A program made the translations under genes and the position numbers. From Phymorhynchus buccinoides (Eukaryota > Mollusca > Gastropoda > Neogastropoda > Raphitomidae), in NCBI GenBank assembly GCA_017654935.2, contig CM065713.1, positions 11,982,555 through 12,046,554 on the forward strand: a DNA stretch of 64,000 nucleotides, written 5' to 3'. Numbering within the stretch: position 1 is the stretch's first letter; every line of letters begins with the position of its first letter. Shown here in pieces: positions 32,300 to 44,257 of the stretch. The notes beneath the pieces were generated by a model. It had not been told where the DNA came from and ran no database searches. It saw only the letters and a program-made list of their open reading frames with translations.

Positions 32300-33385
32300 A
32301 TGGCTTAAGACAATCCCCCTCACAGCCATGCAGAACATAACATTTTTCATGTAGCCTTGGTGTTCTGGCTTATGTCATCAACTTGTCTGACATGCAGCCT
32401 CATGCCAAGGCATAGTTTCTTGTTTTATAAGTATAGATGTTGGGCAATGCCTGATTTACGATATTAACACACTCGGGACGAATGAGCCGGATCCGACTCA
32501 TGGCTCGCACAACCGTTTAGGACAAATGGCCCGGATCCGGCTCATAAGAGTTTTCAATAGGTTTTGATTTCTGGCGTGTAACCAGCTTTCCGGTGCGACG
32601 TCATAACCCATTTTCGGTTTGCTTTGACCTTGCATCTCTTCAAATCAACCAATCATTGCAGACTTTACATTCAGGTTTGGTTGTAGAGGGGGGTCAAAGA
32701 TCGGAATGTGAAATTTTCCTTCTTTCTATGTGTTAGCTGTTTTCGTCAATAGGAGACAAACGACGATGGTATAGAATCAGATATTTTACGATCGCTTAGT
32801 GCATGGTGTTAGTAATCTTATCTGAAAATATCAGTCCATAGCTTTTCATAACTTTTTTGTGGTGATGGGTTTTCGAACCTAGTCAAATGGCCCGTCCGAA
32901 ACGGTTGTAAGGGGAAGCAACTGGCCAGTGCCGAGTGAGTTAAGACAATTCCCCTCACAGCCATGCAGAACATAACACCATTTTTTTATGTAGCCTTGGC
33001 GTTCTGGCTTATGTCATCAACTGGTCTGACACAGCCTCATGCCAAGGCGTAGTTTCTAGTTTTATAAGTATAGATGTTCGGCAATGCCTGATTTACGATA
33101 TTAAGACAATCCCCTCACAGCCATGCAGAACACAACATTTTTTATGTAGCCTTGGTCATCAACTGGTCTGACACAGCCTCATGCCAAGGCGTAGTTTCTA
33201 GTTTTGCCTGATTTACAATATTAAGACAATCCCCTCACAGCCATGCAGAACATAAATTTTTTTATGTAGCCTTGGTGTTCTAGCTTATGTCATCAACTGG
33301 TCTGACACACAGCCTCGTGCCAAGGCGTAGTCTCTAGTTTTAATAAGTATAGATGTTCGGCAATGCCTGATTTACAATATTAATT
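32300..33385. repeat. Tandem repeat of 120-165 bp, 4 units, with a TTAA element inside
   Basis: Units begin aagacaatccccctcacagc, continue catgcagaacataac and tatgtcatcaactggtctga, and end gatttacgatattaa. Unit 1 is separated from unit 2 by the insertion at 32464-32943. The later units are deleted to different extents. Confidence 0.85.
32464..32943. mobile_element. TTAA-flanked MITE (family E), copy 2
   Basis: TTAA + CACACTCGGGACGAATG at the left and GTGCCGAGTGAG + TTAA at the right. The neighbouring tandem unit at about 33099 shows the empty site gatattaagacaatc, which proves that a single TTAA was duplicated. Confidence 0.9.
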
Positions 33386-33424
33386 TTGCTCACACTATGG
33401 ACTGTTTGTTGTTATCGTAATCAG

Positions 33425-33463
33425 CCTGAGGAGTTACACAGTGCTCGCACCAGCACCAGCCTC
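33425..33463 (+). CDS. Candidate 39-nt exon, low support
   Basis: An acceptor-like tgttgttatcgtaatcag precedes 13 codons reading PEELHSARTSTSL, followed by gtaaga. It is on the same strand as the VPS13 exons downstream. No VPS13 similarity is visible and the pyrimidine tract is weak, so it may be chance. Confidence 0.2.
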
Positions 33464-33710
33464 GTAAGACATAATCTTCGCACGCCCCCCCTCCCCCCCT
33501 CCTCCCAATGCATGCATTTGCAATTTTATTTATTCATGATTTGTTTTAATCTTCATTTGAATTCTGCTTTTGTTGTTTTCTTTGAAGATTGTAATTTGTT
33601 GCTGTGTTGATCTTTTAAATTTTTTATTTTTTTTATTTTTTTCACCATGGATATGTTTTCATCATGCATTTTTTTAACGTTTTTATTGTCTTGTTATTTT
33701 TTCTTGTTCT

Positions 33711-33905
33711 TGGTTGTGTGTGTGTGTGTTGTGCGTGCGTGTGTGTGTGTGCATGCGTGCGTGCGTGTGTGTGTGTGTGCGTGCGTGTGTGCGCGCGCGT
33801 GTGTGTGTGTGTGTGCGTGTGTGTGTGCGCTTGCGACTGTGTGCATGCGCGAGTCTCTGCGTGTGTGTGTGCACGCATGCGCATGTGTGCGCACGCGCGT
33901 GTGTG

Positions 33906-33936
<31 letters not shown>

Positions 33937-33942
33937 CGTGTC
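33711..33942. repeat. (TG)n-rich tract
   Basis: About 230 bp of TG/CG dinucleotides with (gtgc)n interruptions. It opens frames on both strands. No gene. Confidence 0.92.
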
Positions 33943-34124
33943 TTAGCATTTTGGGTTGTGTATTTTTGGTTATATTCTACATTCTATTTCACTTTCCTCC
34001 CATCAGTCTCAGGGTTTTCTTCTTTTTTCGTTCTTTTCATTTGTTCATTTAATCATTCTTTCTTGCATTCTCTGTTTCATCCATTTAATCTTTTTTATTT
34101 TATTTTTTATTAATGAATGAATTT

Positions 34125-34620
34125 TTAGGTTATAAGGTGATTTTTTAAATTATCCAATTTCGACCTATGCGCCTAATAAACGAGGGCGCCTTATTAGTGA
34201 ACAAAATCGTGAGAAGAGAGGCAACGATTGCTGTGCTCAGTACAGTCTACTGTGAGTCACAACATCGAAAGTGGTAATGAGTCGCCGATACGACGAATAC
34301 TCACGTTAAAATGCTTCAAAATCCCTATTATCATCCGAGATACCGTCCAACAGATGCCATAACCCTTCATTGGATGTAAAAAGCATCGTTGTAGAGCTTA
34401 AAATACCATAATTCTATCAGTTTTTGTGAAGAATTGTCCAAACACAACAACAGGAAGCAGCTCAAACGGAAGTTCGATTATTTGAAAGGGGAGCCAACTC
34501 TCGTTTATGACAGCAGTAATGGCGGTCGGTAAGCGTTTACAGGACGCGTACGGGCTTCAAACTTCGACTTTCTTTTGCGAGGTGCCTTATAAACGAGGGC
34601 GCCTTTTGCTTAAATTTTTC
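34125..34620. mobile_element. MITE family S, reverse copy
   Basis: Reverse copy of the inner element at 26061-26650: gcctaataaacgagggcgcc, gagaagagaggcaacgattg and taatggcggtcggtaagcg. The right end dissolves into the tetranucleotide array, so the terminal repeat is lost. Confidence 0.72.
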
Positions 34621-35335
34621 CAGATTTTTCTTATTCTTTCATTCATTCATTCTATCATTCATTCATTCTTTCTTTCATTCATTCTTTCTTTCATTAATTC
34701 ATTCCATCATTCATTCATTCCATCATTCATTCATTCTTTCATTCATTCATTCTTTCATTCTTTCATTCATTCATTCATTCATTCTTTCTTTCATTAATTC
34801 ATTCTTTCTTTCATTAATTCATTCTATCATTCATTCATTCTTTCATTCATTCACTCTTTCATTCATTCATTCATTCTTTAATTCATTCATTCTTTCATTC
34901 ATTCTTTCATTCATTCTTTCTTTCATTAATTCATTCTATTCATTCATTCATTCTTTCATTCATTCATTCATTCTTTCATTCACTCTTTCATTCATTCATT
35001 CATTCATTCATTCATTCTTTCATTCATTCATTCATTCATTCATTCATTCATTCATTCATTCATTCATTCATTCTTTCATTCATTCATTCATTCATTCATT
35101 CTTTCATTCATTCATTCTTTCATTCACTCTTTCATTCATTCATTCATTCATTCATTCATTCATTCATTCATTCATTCATTCATTCTTTCATTCTTTTCAT
35201 TCATTCTTTCATTCATTCATTCATTCATTCATTCATTCATTCATTCTTTCATTCATTCATTCATTCATTCATTCTTCATTCATTCATTCATTCTTTCATT
35301 CATTCATTCATTCATTCTTTCATTCATTCATCTTT
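34621..35335. repeat. (ATTC)n tetranucleotide array, about 700 bp
   Basis: Almost uninterrupted attc repeats with scattered tttc and taat changes. It begins exactly where the family S element breaks off, so it probably grew from that element's A/T-rich end. Confidence 0.95.
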
Positions 35336-35654
35336 ACGTCTTTGGGTTTGCTTTGTTCTTTATTGAAATTTGAAAGTTGTTTTTTTTCTCATTTGTTTTG
35401 TGCTGTCTTCTTTTCATGCTCGCTGTTCTTCTTTCTTTCAACATTTTCATTCGTTTTTTCCTCCATTTTCTTTCTTTTATACATTTTTTTGGTATGTGTT
35501 TTGATTGTTTTTTATGTTTTTGTCTTTTGTCTTTCTTTTTCGTTTGTTTCAGATTTTAATTTTCGAAGTTTTCTTTGCTTTTTTGCTTTGTTTATTTCGC
35601 ATATTGTTCATAAGTATGCTTTTGTTGAAGAGAAAAGAATGCCTTGATGACGAT
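35336..35654. other. T-rich sequence, nothing recognised
   Basis: Very T-rich on the plus strand, giving an open Phe-rich frame with no features of a gene. Confidence 0.6.
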
Positions 35655-35962
<308 letters not shown>

Positions 35963-36129
35963 AAATACTTGGTTGACGAAAACTTAATCGATGAATAAGT
36001 CATAAGTCATACATGGATGCTCCTTCTTGCAGGATGTCCTGAATTGCAGGATTTTTTTTAATTGCCTAGAGCCGGCGTCGCCGGATTATGAGAATTTGAG
36101 ATGCAACGATTTTCTTACACACGCACACG

Positions 36130-36167
<38 letters not shown>

Positions 36168-36484
36168 TACAATAAAAAGGGCCTATATAAGCATTTGCTA
36201 TATTCAAAGGAATGTAGCACTTGTACTAGTCTAGAGGGGTGAAAAAAGAGCAGTGACTGTGTGTGTGTGTGTGTGTGCTCTGCCCCTGCACTCCTCCGGG
36301 GCCGCCCCACATGCAGATTTTTTGAAATTTCCCAGGAGTACCCATGGTCATAAGTTTCTTTATTGCCCATAGGCGTTGTACCACTCGTATGGAAACCTCT
36401 TTTCTGCCGTGTCAAATAACAACCTATTGCTATTCTTTCTTTTGTACCATTGTGTTTATCTTTGAAAGACAAACTTGAAGCTTT
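35963..36484. other. Mixed repeat fragments
   Basis: Contains cttgcaggatgtcctg...gcaggattttt, related to 63600-63630, and a CA tract at 36113-36165. The rest is unassigned; I see no coding support. Confidence 0.4.
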
Positions 36485-37045
36485 TTGGCTCACTCGTGTT
36501 AACACGAAGTGAGTCTATAATAATCGATGGCTTGGAGTCAAAGCGGACTATCTTTAGATAGTCCATTGACATATTATTGAACTTATTGCGAAAACTAATA
36601 ACTTGTATAAAAAAAAAACTGCAGAAATATAAAAAGCGAAACCCCCTTTTTTATATTTCTGCAGTCATTGTTTGATACAAGTTATAAGTTTTTGTAATAA
36701 GTCCAATAATACGTCACTGGACTATCTAAAGATAGTTCGTTTTGACTCCAAGCCATCAGTATGATAGTTGTTAGGTTGTGTGTCTCTGTGTGTGTGTGTG
36801 CGTATGTGTGTGTTGCGTCCGTGGTCTAATCTCCAAACTTTAACGTTGGCATTTTCTCGGGAAATAGAAGGCATACATTGTTCAAACTTTGCACACATAT
36901 AGATGTCTATGCAAGCTTTCAAACAATAATGATTTGAATAATTAAATACTTAAAACAACACTGTAAACAGATAACAAACAAAGCCTCGATAGCTCATTGG
37001 TAGAGTGTCTGTCTGTCATGCCAATGGTTCCGGGTCCGATTCTCT
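36485..37045 (+). mobile_element. tRNA-like dispersed repeat M, forward copy split by MITE B
   Basis: Begins ggctcactcgtgttaacac, is interrupted at 36526-36757, resumes with tatgatagttgttaggttg, and ends in the tRNA-like stretch cctcgatagctcattggtag, ...ccgggtccgattctc (36983-37040). Directly after it an L-family SINE begins in mid-unit. Confidence 0.68.
36526..36757. mobile_element. MITE family B, nearly full hairpin
   Basis: Ends GATGGCTTGGAGTCAAA and TTTGACTCCAAGCCATC. The arms pair over almost the whole 232 bp (agatagtcca / tggactatct; aagtccaataa / ttattgaactt). It interrupts repeat M, whose intact copy is at 21832-22200. Confidence 0.88.
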
Positions 37046-38072
37046 TCGAAGTTATGCACTTGTAACTTCCCTTAATCTGTCCCTCTCTTTGACTCTGCCT
37101 TTTCCCTTTGCTTACTGTCATCTTAATACTATCTTTCTGCCTTACTACTGGTCCATTCTCCTGCCTTTGTTTCAAGAAACTCTTGCAAAAAGATTTTGTC
37201 CAGCCGAAGTCAAACACGCTGGGCCTAACTGTTTCTTGGTTAGGCGTATGACGACAGCATGACGCATACACGGCTAACACAACGGGAAACTGTCTTGAGT
37301 GATTGACGACGACGACAAAGAAGAATAAGAATACAAAGAATATCAAAGATAATGCAGTGGAAAGACCTTCAAAAATCATCCAAAATGAGGTCTTATAAAT
37401 GATTTTTCTCCCTTGAGCTCCTCCGAAATCGGAGTGTGTCCGCTGTACGCAGCGGGGAGACCAGTGAAAACTGAAAACCGGACACATACGTACTTTACCC
37501 ATTATGGCCATATGGCCTGGGAACGCAGAAGAAGAAGAAGAATAAGGGAGGTCATTTTAATACTTACAAAGAAGGACAATGCCTCAGAGAATCAGGTTCT
37601 ACTGTATTGGATGATCTTTGTGTTCAGGTGGACAGACTGCACTAAAATGAAACATGGGTTCGGGCAGTGGGTGGATGCCTCGTGCCTCCATTCGGGGAGC
37701 TTGACGACCCTGCCCCCCTCCATGAGTCTCTCCCCATGGGATTACTGAGGGGGGTCTTTCGTAAAAATAGTTCCCCCAAGTTCTTGAAGTTCTGTGCTTG
37801 TAACTTCGTCTAATCTGCCACTCTCTTTAACTCTGCCTTTTCCCTTTGCTTTCTATCATCTACTATCTTTCTGACTTTATTTTTTTGTCCTGCCTTTTTT
37901 CAAAACCAAAAAAAAATCTTCCAAATACATTTTTCTCCTTTGAGCTCCTCCGAAATCGGAATGTGTCGGCTGTACGCAGCGGGGAGACCAGTGAAAACTG
38001 AAAACCGGATACATACGTACCTTACCCATTATGGCCTTTTGGCCTGGGAATGTAGAAGAAGAAGAAGAAGAA
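37046..38072. mobile_element. SINE-like L and K copies and a MITE F remnant
   Basis: 37046-37315 is an L copy (aagaaactcttgcaaaaag, ggcgtatgacgacagcatga). 37355-37603 is a degenerate family F MITE into which a K copy (37416-37545, with a (GAA)n tail) was inserted. 37670-37890 is a second L copy with its 5' part (gtggatgcctcgtgcctcca). 37941-38072 is another K copy. All are non-coding. Confidence 0.7.
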
Positions 38073-38182
38073 GAAAAAGTATGGGTAATTTCTGGAGACT
38101 GTGGAATAGACGTACATAGCAAAAAGATTATGAAGAACTTTTGAAAGATATTCGAGGGATACTGAAGGATGACATGCTTGTA

Positions 38183-39175
38183 CAGTGGAAACCCCCCCCC
38201 CCCCCCCCCCCCCCTTGTAAGACCTTAAAAAATCATCCAAAATGAGGTCCTAAATGGGAGGGAGTTGTATAAGGGAGGTAATTTTAAGGCCTTAAAAAAT
38301 CATCCAAGAATGAGGTCTTAAAAGGGAGGGAGTCTTGTAAGGGAGGTAATTTTAATTCTTACAAAGAAGGGCAATGTCTCAGGAGAAATGAGGTCTTAAA
38401 AGGGAGGGAGTCTTATAAGGGAGGTAATTTTAATTCTTACAAAGAAGGGCAATATCTCGGAGAATGAGGTCTTAGAAGGGAGGGAGTCTTATAAGGGAGG
38501 TAATTTTAATACTTACAAAGAAGGGCAATATCTCGGAGAATGAGGTCTTAGAAGGGAGGGAGTCTTATAAGGGAGGTAATTTTAATTCTTACAAAGAAGG
38601 GCAATATCTCGGAGAATGAGGTCTTATAAGGGAGGGAGTCTTATAAGGGAGGTAATTTTAATTCTTACAAAGAAGGGCAATATCTCGGAGAATGAGGTCT
38701 TAGGGGAGGGAGTCTTATAATGGGAGGTCTTATTTTAATTCTTACAAAGAAGGGCAATATCTCGGAGAATGAGGTCTTAGAAGGGAGGGAGTCTTATAAG
38801 GGAGGTAATTTTAATTCTTACAAAGAAGGGCAATATCTCGGAGAATGAGGTCTTAGAAGGGGTCTTAGGGGAGTCTTATAAGGGAGGTAATTTTAATTCT
38901 TACAAAGAAGGGCAATATCTCGGAGAATGAGGTCTTAGAAGGGAGGGAGTCTTATAAGGGAGGTAATTTTAATTCTTACAAAGAAGGGCAATATCTCAGA
39001 GAAGTAGGTCTTATGTGGGAGGGAGTCTTATAATTCTTACAAAGGGAGGTAATTTTAATTCTTACAAAGAAGGGCAATATCTCGGAGAAGTAGGTCTTAT
39101 AAGGGAGGGGTCTATAAGGGAGGTAATTTTAATTCTTACAAAGGGGCAGGGAGTCTTATAAGGGAGGTTCCACTG
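38183..39175. mobile_element. MITE family F with internal tandem expansion
   Basis: Starts cagtggaaacc, contains a run of about 24 C at 38189-38212, and ends gggaggttccactg. The interior unit of about 85 bp (aatgaggtcttagaaggga, gggagtcttataagggaggt, aattttaattcttacaaaga, agggcaatatctcggag) is repeated about 10 times. Confidence 0.88.
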
Positions 39176-39588
39176 TTAGTCGCAGCCAGCCAGGACAATC
39201 CCCGTGAAATCCAGTATACCACCTTACAAAATTTTGAATCTTGAAACTCAACAACAACAAAAAGATCAGGACAAATTTCCACGTTTTACTAATAAGGCCG
39301 TGTACACACATAAGCGGATATTCCATGCGGAAACCCGTGCGCAATCCATAAATAAGTGAAGGAAAGAAGGGAAAAGATTTGCGCACGTGTCCGAATTTCC
39401 CCTATATGCGTAGACTTTTATCCTTCTTTCTTGCACTTATTTAGGGTTTTCCGTACGGAACTTGCGCGTCTAATGTGAACCCAGCCTAAGGATAATAGAA
39501 TGATTGATGGATTGTTTGAAGAAAACTCGAGGATAACCTTAGGATAGTGAAGGATAGCGGGAGGTAATGGGTGTGTGTGTGTTTGCAG
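39176..39588. other. Intron before the 39589 exon
   Basis: 39290-39480 (gtgtacacacataagcgg, gaaacccgtgcgcaatcca, ccgtacggaacttgcgcg) is a palindromic element. The same words occur at 43385-43570, also as an inverted pair. It is another MITE-like repeat. The remainder is unassigned. Confidence 0.6.
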
Positions 39589-39685
39589 GTGGAGGGAATT
39601 GCAGCCAAGCGCGAGGACATTCCGGAAAGTCTCTGGGAGAAGAAACCCCTGAGTCAGTTCAGCAACTTCTGGTTCCTGCAAAAAG
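39589..39685 (+). CDS. VPS13: VPS13 exon, ESLWEKKPLSQF
   Basis: 97-nt exon with acceptor gtgtgtgtgtttgcag and donor gtgagt, phase 0 in and one base out. It reads VEGIAAKREDIPESLWEKKP, LSQFSNFWFLQK. In VPS13A the stretch HLWEKKDTKTLKMWFLEE occupies the same place, just before the exon pair that leads to the EAGIGHRT motif. The sequence to the right contains eight further copies of the last 67 nt plus donor. Confidence 0.92.
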
Positions 39686-39730
39686 GTGAGTTGTGTAGAT
39701 GGTGGTGATGGTGATGATGATGATGATGAA

Positions 39731-40620
39731 ATTCCGGAAAGTCTCTGGGAGAAGAGACCCCTGAGTCAGTTCAGCAACTTCTGGTTCCTGCAAAAAGGTG
39801 AGTTGTGTAGATGGTGGTGATGGTGATGATGATGATGAAATTCTGGAAAGTCTTAGGGAGAAGAAACCCCTGAGTCAGTTCAGCAACTTCTGGTTCCTGC
39901 AAAAAGGTGAGTTGTGTAGATGGTGGTGATGGTGATGATGATGATGATGAAATTCCGGAAAGTCTCTGGGAGAAGAGACCCCTGAGTCAGTTCAGCAACT
40001 TCTGGTTCCTGCAAAAAGGTGAGTTGTGTAGATGGTGGTGATGGTGATGATGATGATGAAATTCCGGAAAGTCTCTGGGAGAAGAGACCCCTGAGTCAGT
40101 TCAGCAACTTCTGGTTCCTGCAAAAAGGTGAGTTGTGTAGATGGTGGTGATGGTGATGATGATGATGAAATTCTGGAAAGTCTTAGGGAGAAGAGACCCC
40201 TGAGTCAGTTCAGCAACTTCTGGTTCCTGCAAAAAGGTGAGTTGTGTAGATGGTGGTGATGGTGATGATGATGAAATTCTGGAAAGTCTCTGGGAGAAGA
40301 GACCCCTGAGTCAAGCAACTTCTGGTTCCTGCAAAAAGGTGAGTTGTGTGGTGGTGATGGTGATGATGATGATGAAATTCCGGAAAGTCTCTGGGAGAAG
40401 AGACCCCTGAGTCAGTTCAGCAACTTCTGGTTCCTGCAAAAAGGTGAGTTGTGTAGATGGTGGTGATGGTGATGATGATGATGAAATTCCGGAAAGTCTC
40501 TGGGAGAAGAAACCCCTGAGTCAATTCAACTTCTGGTTTCTGCAAAATGGTGAATAGTGTAGATGACGATGATGATGATGATGATGATGTTCGCGATAAT
40601 CTATAGGAGAAAAGGCCTCC
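39731..40620 (+). repeat. Tandem copies of the 39589-39685 exon end and donor, 8 units plus one decayed
   Basis: Each 103-112 bp unit holds attccggaaagtctctggga, gaagagacccctgagtcagt, tcagcaacttctggttcctg, caaaaag, then gtgagttgtgtagatgg and a short (GAT)n. The exon part keeps the frame (IPESLWEKRPLSQFSNFWFL) in most units and the donor is intact in all but the last one or two. The ninth unit (about 40575-40640) is heavily altered. Readthrough from the true exon meets a TGA after eight codons. Confidence 0.93.
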
Positions 40621-40678
40621 GAGTCAATAGATGATTTTCGTAAAAAAAATAGGGGAGAGCACTTTGTGAAAATTAGAG

Positions 40679-41821
40679 TTAATTACCTCGACTTACTCGG
40701 TCAAAACCATAGCAACAGTGGCGGCATGGCGTCAAAGCTTGAAACCGCAGGATGCGAGTCAGCGACCTGCAAACAATTTGTTTTGTAGAAAAATGAGGGG
40801 CGGCCAGTATCCGCAAACCGATAGAACTTGCAAAGTGTGTCAAAGCAATCTTCAGAACAACAGAAGTTACACTCACGCCGCTATCTGGATATCCATATGA
40901 TGAAGCACTTTTACGAATCGTCTGCGTCAGAGAGCCCAGAAAAGTCGGAATTGAAAAACACGGAGTAGATTTCTACAATGAGTTGCGGCTTCAGTGGCCT
41001 ATGTCCGCCATGATTGTTTTTGTCTCAACTTGAGCGCTTGAGCCTCGCTTTCGCTATAGATTACACTTCCGTCCTGTTGCTTGCAATGGCTTCTAGGCCG
41101 ATTGGTTTGAAAGATATGAATTTTTGAAAATTAGTGACCGACTTCGGCATTTTCGCGATTTTTCCAATATGGATGACGAACAGTTACGGCGTCCATTGAC
41201 TGAGGAAAGCGATGAATAGTCGTATTTTTGTGAAAGATGGGACTTATGAGATCGCAAAGTGATGAGTAAGGAGTGTATTCTGACCTATTTCGGCAGCGAG
41301 CTTGTTTTTGTTCGATCGATGCAAATGTTTGAAGTCGTGTTACTGACATCGGCATTTTCCCGACTTTTACATCATGGATGATGAGTCGTTATTGCATCCA
41401 CTGAGTGATGACAGCGATGAAAATTCCTTTTTTTGTGAAAGATAGGAATGATAAGATCGTGAAGTGAAAGGGTAAGTGAATGATTTTGATCTACATTTCC
41501 ATTTCAGTCGTCTTAGGCTTCACGAGTCTGCAAAAGTAGGCAGTGAATGACTAGTGAATGCAGTTTGCGAATACACTTTGGCATTTTGAGTTTTTGTGTG
41601 GAGCCATGCATCCCCATAACATCTTGAAATTCATTTTGCAAATCAGACAGACATCTCGGCAACACATTCAAAACAAAAAAACACAAAATCTGCTAGGGTA
41701 TACATGTATTTTATTTTATTGTTTTTCTGACGCTACCCCCCCTTTTGTACGGAGTGACGTCCCTTGGGCTAGGATTTCAGAGGTGATAGAGAGCACAGAG
41801 TGTCAGGCACAAGAGGGTTAA
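40679..41821 (+). mobile_element. Possible piggyBac-like remnant
   Basis: Bounded by TTAA at 40679 and by gagggTTAA at 41818-41821. It contains two related starts, MDDEQLRRPLTEESDE (about 41169) followed by a stop, and MDDESLLHPLSDDSDENS (about 41374). These resemble the acidic N-terminus of piggyBac transposases. No catalytic domain is present. The terminal inverted repeats are weak, so the assignment is tentative. Confidence 0.4.
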
Positions 41822-41910
41822 GGCGAGGGGGTCTCCGTTGAGGAAAGAAGTATCGCCGTGTAGTCGGTATAAAAATACGGTATTTGATGTTTGCAATTGT
41901 GTATCTGATA

Positions 41911-42180
41911 CAGTGGAACATCCCTTATAAGACCTCCTATTATAAGACTCCCTCCCACATAAGACCTGCTTCTCCGAGACATTGCCCTTCTTTGTAAGTA
42001 TTAAAATTACCTCCCTTATAAGACCTCCCATTATAAGACTCCCTCCCACATAAGACCTGCTTCTCCGAGACATTGCCCTTCTTTATATAAGTATCAAAAT
42101 TGCCTCCCTTATAAGAAACCCTCCCTTATAAGACCTCATTTTGGGTGATTTTTGAAGGTCTTATAAGGGAGGTTGCACTG
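41911..42180. mobile_element. MITE family F, short copy
   Basis: Ends CAGTGGAACATCCCTTATAA and TTATAAGGGAGGTTGCACTG, with two copies of the interior unit. It is flanked by ctgata and tatctgata, so the host word was duplicated around it. It lies 78 bp from the next VPS13 exon. Confidence 0.88.
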
Positions 42181-42257
42181 ATATCTGATACTTTGGGTGC
42201 TTTTCTGTTTTCAGTCGTGTAATATGTTTGCTATTTTGGGTGTGTTGGTGTGTTCAG

Positions 42258-42343
42258 TCGGCGACTCGATGGAGATGGCGGAGGACACTTCCGAACTGAT
42301 TGCCTCCCCTGCCATATCCGACCTTGAGAACCGTGGCGAAGAG
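42258..42343 (+). CDS. VPS13: VPS13 exon, acidic linker
   Basis: 86-nt exon with acceptor ggtgtgttggtgtgttcag and donor gtcagt, two bases in and phase 0 out. It reads VGDSMEMAEDTSELIASP, AISDLENRGEE. This is the variable acidic linker between the LWEKK and EAGIGHRT segments. VPS13A and VPS13C have linkers of similar length and charge there, with little sequence identity. The assignment rests on phase and position more than on similarity. Confidence 0.8.
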
Positions 42344-42384
42344 GTCAGTTTAAAAAAACCTAAAAAACACGCAAAACAATTCCC

Positions 42385-42712
42385 CCATGGGGATACCGGG
42401 GGGTCTTTTGTATAAATAGTTCCCCCACCTTCTGGAAGTTCTGTGCTTGTAACTTCCTCTAGTCTGTCACTCTCTTTGACTCTGCCTTTTCCCTTTGCTT
42501 GCTGTCATCTACTATCTTTCTGCCTTACCGGTCCATTCTCCTGCCTTTCTTTTGTCAAGAAACGCTTTCAAAAAACATTTCCTCCTCCAGCTGAAGTCGG
42601 ACTTGCTGGGCCTATTTCTTAGTTAGGCGCATAACGGCAGCATGACGCATCTGCGCTCGTAATTGACAGGAAACTGTCTGAGCAATCGAAGAAGAAGAAG
42701 AAGAAGAAAAAA
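42385..42712 (+). mobile_element. SINE-like repeat L, full copy
   Basis: Runs from ccccatggggataccggggg through ttctggaagttctgtgcttg and gactctgccttttccctttg to gtctgagcaatcgaagaag, ending in (GAA)n. It is one of the two most complete copies, the other being 56951-57278, and was used to define the family here. Confidence 0.75.
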
Positions 42713-43635
42713 CACCATAATTACGTCAATGTTATTTAGTAATTGTATTTATTTTTGCGCTAAGACAAACTATGTAGAATTTTGTTTTTTGGTTTAGCTT
42801 ACTCTCTCTGCTTCTGTTTGGCGAAAAGGGCGTGTTTGTTTTTTATAGGTTAAACTCTGCCAAGGAAGATATATATATATATTTTTTTTAAACTGTATGT
42901 TTGTCTGTCTGTCTATGCGTCTTCAATCAATGCTACAGTCAAACCTGGGTTTTTTTAAGACTTCCAAAAAGCCAGGAAAAGTTGGTCTCCTTCTTCTTCT
43001 TCTGCGTTCCTAGGCCATAAGGCCACAATGGGTAAGGTACGTATGTGTTTCAGTTTTTCACTGGTCTCCCCGCTAGCGTACAGCCGACACATTCCGATTT
43101 CGGAGAAGCTCAAAGGAGAAAAATTATTTGGAAGATTAGGTTGTTTTTTTAAAAGGTAGGAGAATGGGCCCAATAAGTCAGAAAGATAGTAGATGATAGA
43201 AAGCAAAGGGAAAAGGCAGAGTCAAAGAGAGTGAAAGACAAGAGGAAGTTACAAGCACAGAGCTTCCAGAAGGTGGGGGGACTATTTTTATGAAAGACCC
43301 CCCCGGTATCCCCACAGGGGGAATGTCTGTCTTAAATTGGAGGTTGTCTTTTAACGGAGGTCGTTTTTTCAAGAGTAAGGCCGGGTTCACATTAGACGCA
43401 TAAGTTCCGTACGGAAAACCCTAAATAAGTGGAAGAAAGAAGGATAAAAGTTTACGCATATAGGGGAAATTCGGACACGTGAGCAAATCTTTTCCCTTCT
43501 TTGTTTCACTTATTTATGGATTGCGCACGGGTTTCCGCATGGAATATCCGCTTATGTGTGTACACGGCCTAAGAGTTGAGCATTAATGGAGGGTCTTGTA
43601 ATAGAGAGGTTTGACTGTATTGTAAGATTTAAGTT
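42713..43635. other. AT-rich intron with reversed K-L pair and a palindromic repeat
   Basis: 42985-43118 is a K copy in reverse and 43140-43330 an L copy in reverse. 43385-43570 is the palindromic repeat with acattagacgcataagttcc and ggatatccgctt-like words shared with 39290-39480. A family F-like stretch (gaggttgtcttttaacggag; gtaatagagaggtttgactg) surrounds it. Confidence 0.6.
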
Positions 43636-43951
<316 letters not shown>

Positions 43952-44087
43952 TTGTCATTCTCTTTCTTTCTCTCTCTCACTCTTTCTGGATTTTTTTTCA
44001 ATGAATAAATTATCATTATTTCTGTATTTTTCTTCTTTTTTTTCCATTAATAAATTATTCCTGTATTTTTTTATATTTGTTTTTCAG

Positions 44088-44099
44088 GGAGAAGAGATG
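44088..44099 (+). CDS. VPS13: 12-nt VPS13 microexon, GEEM
   Basis: The sequence atttgtttttcag, ggagaagagatg, gtaagg gives a 12-nt exon in phase 0 on both sides. Including it, the joined protein reads RGEE-GEEM-LVLKLPSLVVKL. VPS13A reads KGEMIKMNIDSIFIVLEAG, which places the Met exactly where this microexon puts it. Without it the frame would still be open but the conserved Met would be lost. The T-rich acceptor and consensus donor are both strong. Confidence 0.75.
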
Positions 44100-44257
44100 G
44101 TAAGGGGTTATTTGTTATTTCGCTTCCCATTGGTCAAATTTAGTTCAGATGGATGTCTTCTCAAATCTGATTGGCTCCCGCATGCATATTTGTATTTAAA
44201 AACAAAATTAAAATATCACCTTCCTGTGTTTCTAATAAGCTGCATATGCATAAATGA

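Noticed and set aside
36945..37748. Long open frames on both strands at 36.9-37.7 kb
   Set aside because: They cross from a tRNA-like repeat into SINE and MITE pieces, so they are chance joins of repeats.
42713..43385. A second VPS13-like exon in the intron after 42343
   Set aside because: The only open stretches are in reversed K and L repeats; none has both splice sites and family similarity.
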